Of a DNA stretch of 64,000 nt, positions 50,201-62,200 are shown piece by piece. Both the position numbers and the translations under genes were made by a program. This DNA is from Corallococcus macrosporus (GTDB lineage: Bacteria > Myxococcota > Myxococcia > Myxococcales > Myxococcaceae), in NCBI RefSeq assembly GCF_017302985.1, contig NZ_JAFIMU010000004.1, forward strand, positions 434,001-498,000, read 5' to 3'. The number at the start of each line of letters is the position of its first letter. The first letter of the stretch is position 1. A model generated the notes under the pieces. The model ran no database searches. It had not been told where the DNA came from and worked only from the letters and a program-made list of their open reading frames with translations.

Positions 50201-53200
50201 ATGCTCGTGGAAGGTGGTGCGCAGGGCTTCGTGACGCGCGACGAGTGACTCGAAAGCGCGGCGCAGGGCCTCCACGTCCAGGTGGCCCGTGAGCTGGAGC
50301 GCTGCCGGGAGATTGTAGGATGCGTCTTCCGGCTGGAGCTGATCCAACAGCCACAGCCGCTGCTGGGCGAAGGACAGCGGCACCGGGCCCTCGTGCGTGG
50401 CCCGGGTGAGCTTCGGCGCCTTCGGTCCCACGCTCCCGTGCAGCCGCCCAGCCAGGGCTTCCACCGTGGAGGACTCGAAGATTGCTCGCAGCGGCAGCTC
50501 CACACCGAGTTCCGCGCGCACGCGGGACACCACCTGCGTGGCCAGCAGCGAGTGACCACCCAGCTCGAAGAAGGAGTCCTTCACGCCCACCTGGGGCAGA
50601 CGAAGGACCTCCGCCCAGATGGATGCGAGCTTCGCCTCCAGCTCCGTGCGGGGCGCTTCGTAGGTGCTGCGCGACCGCGGGGCCTCCGGCTCCGGCAGGG
50701 CCTTGCGGTCGACCTTGCCGTTGGGGTTGAGCGGCAGTGCGTCCAGCACCACGAAGGTGGAGGGCAGCATGTACTCGGGGAGCCCCTGACGCAGATGGGC
50801 CTTGAGGGCTTCCACCTCCAGCGAGTTGGGCGCGACGTAGGCAACGAGCCGCTTGTCGGCGGCTTCGCCCTTCGCGACGACGACGGCGTCCTTGAGGCCC
50901 GGAGCGCGGCGAAGGGCCGCTTCAATCTCACCCAGTTCGATACGGAAGCCACGCACCTTCACCTGGAAGTCGATGCGGCCGAGGTATTCCAGCCGCCCAT
51001 CCGCGCGGTAACGGACGCGGTCGCCCGTGCGGTACATGCGGCCGCCGGGAGGACCGTAGGGCTCCGGCACGAAGCGCTCCGCGGTGAGCTCCGGACGCAG
51101 CAGGTAGCCACGCGCCTGGCCTTCACCCGCGAGGTACAACTCACCGGCGACGCCCACGGGCACCGGCTGCAACGAGGTGTCGAGCACGTAGGCGCGCGTC
51201 GCAGGGAGCGGACGACCGATGAGCGGCACCTCGTCACGACCGACGAGGGAGGCGGTGGAGTAGGTGGTGTCCTCGGAGGGGCCGTAGAGGTTGAAGAGCT
51301 TTTGCACCGTTGGGACGGCGTAGACCTCCTTGGCCAACGTCTCCGGCAGAGCTTCGCCCGCGAGGTTGATGACACGCACGGTGGGCGGTACCGCATTCAG
51401 GCGCAGCAACTGCGCTATGGCGGAGGGCACCGTGTTGACGAGGGTGACGTGCGAAGCAGTGGGCAGCTCCGCGAGGTGCAGTGCGTTGCGTGCCACGACC
51501 ACCGCGCCGCCACTGGAGAGAGGCGCGAAGAGCTCGAAGACGGAGAGGTCGAAGTTGAGGCTCGTCGCGGCGAGGGTGCCCTTCAGCTCCTCCAGGGTGA
51601 ACGTCGCGAGCGCCCAATGGAGGAAGGAGACAGCGTTGCCATGGGAGATGGCAACGCCCTTGGGACGGCCCGTACTTCCAGAGGTGTAGATGAGGTAGGC
51701 GAGGTGCCCGGGGTGGATGTCCACCTCGGGCGCCGTGGTGGGCTGCTTCGCCAGCTCCGCATCCGAATCGAGGCACACGGGCGTAGCGGAGGTTTCAGGC
51801 AACGCGGCGAGCAGGTGCGAGTGGGCGACGAGGGCAGGGCCCTGCGCGTCTTCCAGCAGCCAGCCCAGGCGCTCACGCGGGTAGCTGGGGTCGAGCGGCA
51901 CGTAGGCACCGCCGGCCTTGAGGATGCCGAGAGCACCGATGACGAGGTCTTCGGTGCGCTCCACGCAGAGGCCGACGCGGGTTTCAGGCCCGACGCCGAG
52001 TCCTTGCAGGCGGTGGGCGAGCTGGTTGGCCTTCGCATCCACCTCTCGATACGTCAGCTGCCGTTCCGGCGTGATGACGGCCAGCGCGTCCGGCGTGCGG
52101 CGCACCTGGGCTTCCACCATCGCGGGGATGCTCGGCTCGTACTGCGTCTGCGTGGCAGGCGGATTCCACTCGATGAGGAGTTGCTGACGTTCGGGCTCCG
52201 TAAGCAGGGGCAGGTCCCCCAGCTTCGTGTCCGGCTTGTTCGCGATGGCCTCCAGCAACACGCCGAAGTGGCCGGCCATCCGCTGGACGGTCGCCGCGTC
52301 GAAGAGGTCCGTCGCGTACTCCAGCGTGCCCGTCATGCCCGTGGGGGCTTCCCGTAGACCCAGGGAGAGATCGAACTTCGCGAAGTGGGTCTCCAGCGGC
52401 AGCGTCTGCATGGACAACCCGGGCAGGCGCAGCACCTCCGCCGGCATGTTCTGCAGGACGAACATCGCCTGGAACAACGGATTGCGGCTCAGGTCGCGCG
52501 TGGGCTGCACGGCCTCTACGAGCTTCTCGAAGGGCAGGTGCTGGTGATCGTAGGCCGCGAGCGTCGTGCCTCGCACCTGGGCCAACAGCTCGCGGAACGT
52601 CGCTCGAGGGTTCAGGTTCGATCTCAGGACGAGCGTGTTGACGAAGAAGCCGATGAGGCCTTCCGTCTCCGCCTGGGTGCGGCCCGCGATGGGAGAACCC
52701 ACGCTGATGTCGTCCTGCGAGGAGTAGCGCGACAGCAGGACCTGGAACGCGGCGAGGAACACCATGAAGGGCGTAGCGCCTTCACGCTGGGCCAGGGACT
52801 TGAGCGCCTCCGCGATGCTGGCGGGAACTCGCACGTCCACCGTCGCGCCCCGGTGGGACTGCACGGGCGGACGCGGACGGTCCGTGGGCAGCTCCAGCGC
52901 GGCGGGGGCTCCGGCCAACCGCTGCTGCCAGTAGTCGAGTTGCGCTTCCAGGACCTCGCCCTGGAGCCAGTCGCGCTGCCACGTGGCGAAGTCCGCGTAC
53001 TGCACCGGCAGCGGCGCCAGGGCCGGGGTGCTGCCCGTGCTGAAGGCCTCGTAGAAGGCCGCGACCTCACGCACGAGGACGCCCATGGACCAGCCGTCGG
53101 AGACGACGTGGTGCATGGTCACCAGCAGCAGGTGCTCCTCCGCTCCCAGGCGCACCAGGAGCCCTCGCAGCAGCGGTCCCGTGGCCAGATGGAACGGACG

Positions 53201-56200
53201 ACGCGCCTCCGTGGCCACGATGCGCCGGGCCTCCTCCTCGCGCTGTGCCTGCGGCAGTGCCGTCAGGTCGACGATGGGCAGCTCCCACGCCGCCGAATCC
53301 TGGACCCGCTGCGAAGGGGCCTCGTGTGACGCGGCGAGCGTGGTGCGCAGGGACTCGTGCCGGGCGATCAGCGCTTCGAACGCGCGGCGCAGGGACTCCG
53401 CGTCCACCTGGCCCGTCAGCCGCAGCGCCGTGGGGATGTTGTACGACGCGTCCCCGGGCTGGAGCTGATCCAACAGCCAGAGGCGCTGCTGGGCGAAGGA
53501 GAGCGGGATGGCTCCGTTGCGCGACGCGGGCCGCAGCGGCGGCGCACGACGCGCGGCGGACGGCGACCCCTCCAGCTTCGGCGCGAGGGCTTCGACGGTC
53601 GGCGCTCCGAACAGGGCCCGCAGCGGCAGTTCGACGCCGAATCCGGCCCGCACGCGTGAGACGAGCTGGGTGGCCAGGAGCGAGTGGCCTCCCAGCGCGA
53701 AGAAGTCGTCCCGGATGCCGACCCGCTCCACCCGGAGGACCTCGGCGAAGAGGGCCGCGAGCTTCTCCTCGGTCGTGGTGCGCGGCGCGACGAGGGCGGC
53801 GGCTCGCGGTGCATCCGTCGGCTCGGGCAGGGCCTTGCGGTCCACCTTGCCGTTGGCGTTGAGCGGCAGCGCCTCCAGCACCAGGAGTGACGTGGGCACC
53901 ATGTACTCGGGAAGCCGCTGCTGCAGGTGGGCGCGCAGTGCTTCCACGTTCAGCACGAGGCCTTCGTGCGCGGTGACGTAGCCGATGAGGCGCTTGTCCG
54001 CGTCCGCGCCCCGGGCCACGACGACGACTTCGTTGACGCCCGGGAAGGCGCGCAGGGCGGATTCGATCTCACCCAGCTCGATGCGGAAGCCGCGCACCTT
54101 CACCTGGAAGTCGACGCGGCCCAGAAAGTCGAGCGTGCCGTTCTCCAGCCAGCGGGCCTTGTCGCCCGTGCGGTAGAGGCGCTCTCCAGGAGTGGAGGCG
54201 AAGGGGTGGGGGACGAAGCGCTCCGCGGTCAGCTCGGGGCGGTGGAGGTAGCCCCAGGCGAGGCCGGGGCCACCAACGTACACCTCACCCGCGACACCCA
54301 CGGGCACGGGGTGCAGGTTCGCGTCGAACACATAGGCCGTGGAGTTCGGGATGGGACGGCCGATGGAGACGGGGCCCTCCACGCGCGTGTCGCGGTGCAA
54401 CGGCAACGTAGTGGAGAAGGTAGTGTTCTCTGTCGGGCCGTAAGCGTGAATCAGCGTCGCGTCTTCGGCGAGACGGGGCAGGTGGTCGCGAAGGCGGGAC
54501 CAGGGCATCACGTCGCCACCGGTGAGGACCTGCCGCACGTGGGCCAGGGCTTCTCCCTGGTGCAGGGCCATCTGCTCGAAGAGGGCGGTCGTCAGCCACA
54601 GCGTCGTCACGCGGTGGCGCCGCACCTGCTCCGCCAGTTCCTCCAGCGAGAGGGCATGGGGAGGCGCGAGGACGAGCTTCGCGCCGTGCAGCAGCGCGCC
54701 CCAGATTTCGAGCGTGGAGGCGTCGAAGGCAACGGGCGCGATTTGCAGCCATACCTCGTCATGGCCGAAGCGCATGAAGGTGCTGCCGAGCACCAGGCGG
54801 GTGATGCCCCGGTGGGGCACGCTGACGCCCTTGGGGCGGCCCGTGGAGCCCGAGGTGAACATGACGTAGGCGAGGGCTTCGCCTTCCACTCGGACGTCGG
54901 GAGCATGCGTGGGCCGCGAGGCCAGCACGTCCTGCTGGGCGTCCAGCCAGACGCGGGTACCGGAGGCGGGCAGCTTCGAGGCGAAGGGCTGATGCGTGAG
55001 CACCACGCCGACGTCGGCGTCCTCCAGCAGCGTCGCGATGCGCTCCACGGGGGCGTTGCGGTCCACGGGGACGAAGGCGGCGCCTGCCTTGAGGATGGCG
55101 AGCAGGGCGGTCACCATCTCGAACGAGCGCTCGAGGGCGAGGCCGACGCGCGCGCCGGGGACGATGCCCAGCGAGCCCAGGTGGTGGGCCAGTTGGTTCG
55201 CACGTGCGTCCAGCTGCGCGTACGTCAGCGAAGCGTCCCCCAGCACCAGGGCCACCGCGTCGGGCGTGCGCTGGGCCTGCTGGGCGAAGTGGACGTGGAC
55301 AGGGACGTCCATGGGGCTGACGGCCGCCGTGTCATTCCAGTCCACGAGGATGCGCTGGCGCTCCTCGGGCGAGAGCAGCGGCAGCGCGGACAGGGTTTGC
55401 TCGGGCTTCGCGGCGACGGCCTCCAGTAGCATGCGCAGGTGGCCTGCCATCCGCTCCACGGTGCTCTGCTCGAAGAGGGCGGTGCTGTATTCCAGCCAGC
55501 CGGTGAACCCCTGCGGCGAATCCTGCATCGTCAAGGTGAGGTCGAACTTGGCGGCCCGCGCGCCGGGAGCGAGCTGCTGGAAGGTGAGGCCGGGGACTCG
55601 CAGATCGCCGGTGGGAGCGTTCTGCAGGGTGAACATCACCTGGAAGAGCGGGCTGCGGCTGGTGTCCCGCACGGGCTGGAGGACTTCCACCAGCTTCTCG
55701 AACGGCAGGTGCTGGTGTTCGTAGGCCGCGAGCGTCGTGCCGCGCACCTGGGTGAGCAGTTCCCGGAACGTCTCGCGTGGATTCAGCCGGGCCCGCAGGA
55801 CGAGCGTGTTGACGAAGAAGCCGATGAGGCCCTCGGTCTCCGCCTGCGTGCGGCCCGCGATGGGCGTGCCCACGCTGACATCGTCCTGGCCGGCGTAGCG
55901 CGACAGGAGCAGCTGCCAGCCCGCGAGCAGCACCATGAACGGCGTGGCGCCCTCGCGCCGGGCCAGGGACTTGAGGGCCTGGGAGGCTTCAGGCGAAAGC
56001 TGGAGGGAGAGGGCCGCGCCCTCATGGGACTGGACGGCCGGCCGGGGCTTGTCCGTCAACAGCTCCAGCGCGGCGGGCGCACCCGCGAGCTGCTGCTTCC
56101 AGTAGTCGAGCTGCGCGTCCAGCGTCTCTCCCTGGAGCCAGTTGCGCTGCCATGCCGCGAAGTCCGCGTACTGCATGGGCATGGGACTGAGTGCGGGGGC

Positions 56201-59200
56201 GGCGCCCTGGGTGAACGCCGCGTAGAACATCACGAGCTCCCGGACGAGGACGCCCATGGACCAGCCGTCGGAGACGATGTGGTGCATCGTCACCAGCAGC
56301 AGGTGTTCGTCGGCTGCCAGTCGCACGAGGGCCGTGCGCAGCAGCGGTCCGCGCTCCAGGTGGAACGGCTGACGGGCATCCTCCGTGACGTGGCGCTGGG
56401 CCTCGGCCTCGCGCTGCGCTTCCGGCAGCGAGGACACGTCGATGAGCGGCAGGGTCCAGGCTCCAGGCGCATGGATGTGCTGGGTGGCCTGACCCTGGTG
56501 CTCATGGAAGGTGGTGCGCAGGGATTCGTGGCGGGCGACGAGCGCTTCGAAGGCGCGCCGCAGCGACTCCACGTCCACGTGGCCCTTCAGGCGCAGCGCC
56601 GTGGGGATGTTGTACGACGCGTCCCCCGGCGTGAGCTGGTCCAGGAACCAGAGGCGCTGCTGGGCGAAGGACAGGGGCAGGGCGCCTTCGTGTGAAGAGG
56701 CGCGCAGCGGCGGCGGACGATGCTCGGAGCGCTGGGCACCGTCGAGCTTCGTCGCAAGTGCGGCCACCGTGGACGCTTCGAAGAACACGCGAAGCGGCAA
56801 TTCCACGCCGAAGGTGGAGCGCACGCGCGAGACAAGCTGGGTGGCCAGCAGGGAGTGGCCTCCCATGGCGAAGAAGTCGTCGTGGATGCCCACACGCTCC
56901 ACGCGCAGCACTTCCGCGAAAAGGGCGGCCAGTTGCTCCTCGGTGTCGGTCCGAGGCGCGACGAAGTCGGACGAGCGCGCGAGGTTGCCCGGCTCGGGTA
57001 GCGCCTTGCGGTCGACCTTGCCGTTGGAGTTGAGGGGCAGCGCGTCCAGGACGAGGAGGGCGGACGGCACCATGTACTCCGGGAGCCCCTGCCGTAGGTG
57101 AGCCTTGAGGGCGTCCACCTCCAGCGAGTGTCCATCTCGTGCGGTGACGTAGCCGATGAGGCGCTTATCGGCGGCTTCGCCCTTCGCGACGACAACGGCA
57201 TCCTTGAGACCGGGCACACGGCGAAGCGCTGCTTCGATTTCGCCCAGCTCGATGCGGAAGCCACGCACCTTCACCTGGAAGTCGATGCGGCCCAGGTACT
57301 CCAGCCGCCCGTCCGCGCGGTAACGGACGCGGTCACCCGTGCGGTACATGCGGCCACCCGGAGGACCGTAGGGTTCCGGGACGAAGCGCTCCGCGGTGAG
57401 CTCCGGACGCAGCAGGTAGCCACGCGCCTGGCCTTCACCCGCGAGGTACAGCTCACCGGCGACACCCACGGGCACTGGCTGCAACGCAGCGTCCAGCACG
57501 TAGGCGCGCGTCGCGGAGAGCGGGCGGCCGATGAGCGGCACTTCGTCACGGCCGACGAGGGACGCGGTGGAGTAGGTGGTGTCCTCGGAGGGGCCGTAGA
57601 GGTTGAAGAGCTTCTGCACCGTGGGGACGGCGTAGACCTGCTTGGCCAACGTCTCCGGCAGCGCTTCACCCGCGAGGTTGACGACACGCACGCCTGACGG
57701 CACCGCATTCAGGCGCAGCAGTTGCGCCATGGCGGAGGGCACCGTGTTGACGAGGGTGACGTGCGAAGCAGTGGGCAGTTCCGCCAGATGCAGGGCATTG
57801 CGTGCCACGACCACCGCGCCGCCACTGGAGAGAGGCGCGAAGAGTTCGAAGACGGAGAGGTCGAAGTTGAGGCTCGTCGCGGCGAGGGTTCCCTTCAGCT
57901 CCTCCGGGGTGAAGGTCTCAATGGCCCAGTGGAGGAAGGAGACAGCGTTGCCATGGGAGATGGCGACGCCCTTGGGGCGGCCGGTGCTGCCGGAGGTGTA
58001 GATGAGGTAGGCGAGGTGCCCGGGGTGGATGTCCACCGCGGGCGCCGTGATGGGCTGCTTCGCCAGCTCCGCATCCGAATCGAGGCACACGGGCGTAGCG
58101 GAGGTTTCAGGCAACGCGGCGAGCAGGTGTGAGTGGGCGACAAGGGCCGGGCCCTGGGCGTCCTCCAACAGCCAGCCCAGGCGCTCACGCGGGTAGCTGG
58201 GGTCGAGCGGCACGTACGCACCACCGGCCTTGAGGATGCCGAGAGCACCGATGACGAGGTCTTCGGTGCGCTCCACGCAGAGGCCGACGCGGGTTTCAGG
58301 CCCGACGCCGAGTCCTCGCAGACGGTGGGCGAGCTGGTTGGCCTTCGCGTCCACCTCCCGATACGTCAGCTGCCGTTCCGGCGTGATGACAGCCAGCGCG
58401 TCCGGCGTGCGGCGCACCTGGGCTTCCACCATCGCGGGGATGCTGGGCTCGTACTGGCTCTGCGCGGCTGGCGGATTCCACTCGAGGAGGAGTTGCTGAC
58501 GCTCGGGCTCGGTGAGCAGGGGCAGGTCCCCCAGCTTCGTGTCCGGCTTCTTCGCGATGGCCTCCAGCAACACGCCGAAGTGGCCGGCCATCCGCTGGAC
58601 GGTCGCCGCGTCGAAGAGGTCCGTCGCGTACTCCAGCGTGCCACTTATCCCCTCCTGGAACTCTTGCAGCGAGAGCGTGAGATCGAACTTCGCGAAGTGA
58701 ACCTCCAGGGGCAGGGGCCGCAGGGTGAGGCCCGGAAGCTGGAGCGTCTCCGTGGGCGTGTTCTGCAGAGCGAACATCACCTGGAAGAGCGGGCTGCGGC
58801 TGGAGTCCCGGACGGGCTGGATCGCTTCCACCAGCTTCTCGAACGGCACGTGCTGATGCTCGTAGGCCGTGAGCGTCGTGCCGCGCACCTGGGCGAGCAG
58901 TTCCCGGAACGTCGCGCGCGGCGCTACGTGGGCGCGCAGCACCAGGGTGTTGACGAAGAAGCCGATGAGGCCTTCGGTCTCCGCCTGGGTGCGGCCCGCG
59001 ATCGGCGTGCCCACGCTGACGTCATCCTGCGCGGCGTAGCGAGACAGCAGCACCTGGAAGGCCGCGAGCAGCACCATGAAGGGCGTGGCACCTTCGCGTC
59101 CCGCCAGCGCCTTGAGTGAGTGGGCGACCTCCGCGGGAATGCGCACGTCCACTTTGGCCCCCCGGTGCGATTGCACGGGCGGACGCGGACGATCCGTGGG

Positions 59201-62200
59201 CAGCTCCAGTGCGACCGGCGCACCCACGAGCTGCTGCTTCCAGTACTTGAGGTGCGTCTCCAACGTCTCGCCCTGGAGCCACTGGCGCTGCCACGCCGCG
59301 AAGTCCGCGTACTGCATGGGCAGTGGCGCGAGCGATGGACTCCGGCCCGCGCTGAACGCCTCGTAGCGGGACACCAGCTCCCGGACGAGCACCCCCATGG
59401 ACCAGCCGTCGGAGACGATGTGGTGCATCGTCACGAGCAACAGGTGTTCTTCCGCTCCCAGTCGCAGGAGGGCGGTACGCAGGAGCGGACCTGCCTCCAA
59501 CTGGAAGGGCTGGCGAGCGTCCTCGGTGACCCGGCGTCGTGCTTCGGCTTCACGCCGCGCTTCGGGGAGGACGGACAGGTCCTGCACGGGCAGGAGCCAT
59601 TCGCTCGGGGGATGGATGGACTGCGTGGCCTGGCCCTGGTGTTCACGGAAGGTGGTGCGCAGGGCTTCGTGGCGCGCGACCAGCGCTTCGAAGGCGCGGC
59701 GAAGGGACTCCACGTCCACCCGGCCCTTCAAGCTCAGCGCGCTGGAGATGTTGTACGACGCATCCCCCGGCGTGAGCTGATCCAGGAACCAGAGCCGCTG
59801 CTGCGCGAAGGACAGGGGCGCCGTGGTGGCTCGCACCCTGGGGATGTTCGGCGGGGCTTGCACCCCAGAGGTCCGAGCGGAGTCGATGCGCTGGGCAAGC
59901 CCGGCCACGGTCGGGGCTTCGAACAGCGCGCGCACCGGCAACTCACGCCGGAAGGTGGTGCGCACTCGGGACATGAGCTGGGTGGCCAGCAGCGAGTGGC
60001 CACCGAGCGAGAAGAAGTCATCGTGAATGCCCACGCGTTCCACGCGCAGCACCTGCGTGAAGAGGGCCTCGAGCTGCTCCTCGGTGGCTGTTCCCGGCGC
60101 GACGTAGGTGGACGCGACCGCGGTGCCCTGCGGCGCCGGCAGGGCCTTGCGGTCCACCTTGCCGTTGGCGTTGAGGGGCAGGGCGTCCAGGACGAGGAAG
60201 GCGGAGGGCACCATGTACTCGGGCAGCCGCTCCTTGAGGAAGGAGCGCACCGCGCTGGTGTCCAACTGCTGGCCCGAAGTGGGCACGAGGTACGCGACGA
60301 GACGCTTGTCGCCAGGGACGTCCTCACGGGCGAGGACAACGGCCTCGTGCACGGAGGCATGGGCGAGAAGGGAGGCTTCGATTTCCCCCAGCTCGATGCG
60401 GAAGCCGCGCACCTTCACCTGGAAGTCGAGCCGCTGCAGGTAGTCCAGCTGGCCGTCGGCCCGCCAGCGCACGACGTCGCCGGTGCGGTAGAGGCGCGCG
60501 CCCGGGGTTGAGGAGAAGGGGTGCGGGATGAAGCGCTCGGCACTCAGGGCCGGCTGGCCGAGGTAGCCCCAGGCGAGGCCTTCACTGGCGAGGAAGAGCT
60601 CGCCAGGGACGCCAATGGGCACCGGCTGCAGGTGGGCATCGAGGACGTAGGTGCGGGTGTTGGCGATGGGGCGGCCAATGGGAGGCCGTGTGCCGTCGTC
60701 GCGCGCGGAAGGCGGGACGGGCGTGAAGGTGGCGACGACGGTGCTCTCGGTGGGCCCGTAGTGGTTGAAGAGGGTGGCGGGGACGGAGGGAGGCGGGCCG
60801 TGGTGCAGGGCGTCGCCGCCCGTCAGCAGGGCACGCAGGGCCATGGGGCGGGGCCACTCCTCACGCAGGACGGCCTCGGCCAGCGGCGTCGGCATGAAGC
60901 AGGTGGTGATGGCCTCGCGGGCCATCCACCGCAGCAGTTGAGAGGGCTCCGCGCGCACGGCTTCCGGCGGGATGACGAGGCTGGCGCCGGAGGCAAGAGA
61001 GGGCCACACCTCCCAGGTGGAGGCGTCGAAGGCGACGCCGGCGGTGAGGGCGGTGGAGTCGTCCGGCGACAGCGAATAGGTGCGCTGGTGCCAGGAGACG
61101 AGATTCATCAACGCGCGGTGGTGGACGGCGACGCCCTTGGGACGGCCGGTGCTGCCGGAGGTGTAGATGACGTAGGCCAGGTCCTGCGGGCCCACGGCTG
61201 CCACGGGCAGCGGCTGCCGCGCTGCCGCACCCTCTTCCATCTCCAGGGAGAGGACGCGCGCGGAAAGCGCGGGCAGAGAGGGCCGCAGGTGCTGCTGGGT
61301 GAGGAGGACGGAGGCAGCGGAGTCCTCCAGCATGAAGGTGAGGCGCTCCGGCGGGACGCCAGGAGCGATGGGGACGTAGGCGGCGCCCACCTTGAGGACG
61401 GCCAGCAAGCCCGCCACCAATTCAGGCGAACGCTCGGCGAGGACAGCGACGCGGTCACCTCGGGAGACACCCGCCGCGTGCAACTGGACGGCGAGGCTGT
61501 GAGCCCAAGTGTCGAGGCCTGCGTAGGTGACGCTTCGCTCGCCCATGCGCACGGCAGTGGCGTCCAGCGTGCGACCGGCATCGGTGATGCTTTGCTCGCC
61601 CATGCGTACGGCAATGGCCTCCGGAGCGCGGCGGGCCTGCTCGGCGATGACGTGGTGGATGCAGGTGTCGCGCGGGAAGGCGACGTCCGTCTCATTCCAC
61701 TCGATGAGAAGCTGCTGGCGCTCGGAAGCGGTGAGCATCTCCAGGGAGGAGACGCGGGCGTCGGGCTGGGCGGCGAGGGCGGAGAGGAGGACCGCGAAGT
61801 GGCCCATGAGACGCTGGACGGAGGCGGCGTCGAAGAGGTCGGTGCTGTACTCGAGGAAGCCGGTGAGGCCCTGGGGCACCTCGAAGAGGGTGAGGGCCAG
61901 GTCGAAGCGGGAGGAGTTGCCCTCCAGGGGGATGGGCTGGAAGGCCATGCCCGGGACGCGCAGTGCCTCGGCGGGGGCATTCTGCAGGACAAGCATCACC
62001 TGGAAGAGAGGGCTGCGGCTCAAGTCTCGCGAGGGCTGGAGGACTTCCACCAGCTTCTCGAAGGGGACGTGCTGGTGCTCGTAGGCCGCGAGGGTGGTGG
62101 CCTTCACCTGGGAGAGCAGTTGACGGAACGAGTCCTCCGGGCGCACGTGGGCGCGCAACACCAACGTGTTGACGAAGAAGCCGATGAGGCTTTCGGCCTC

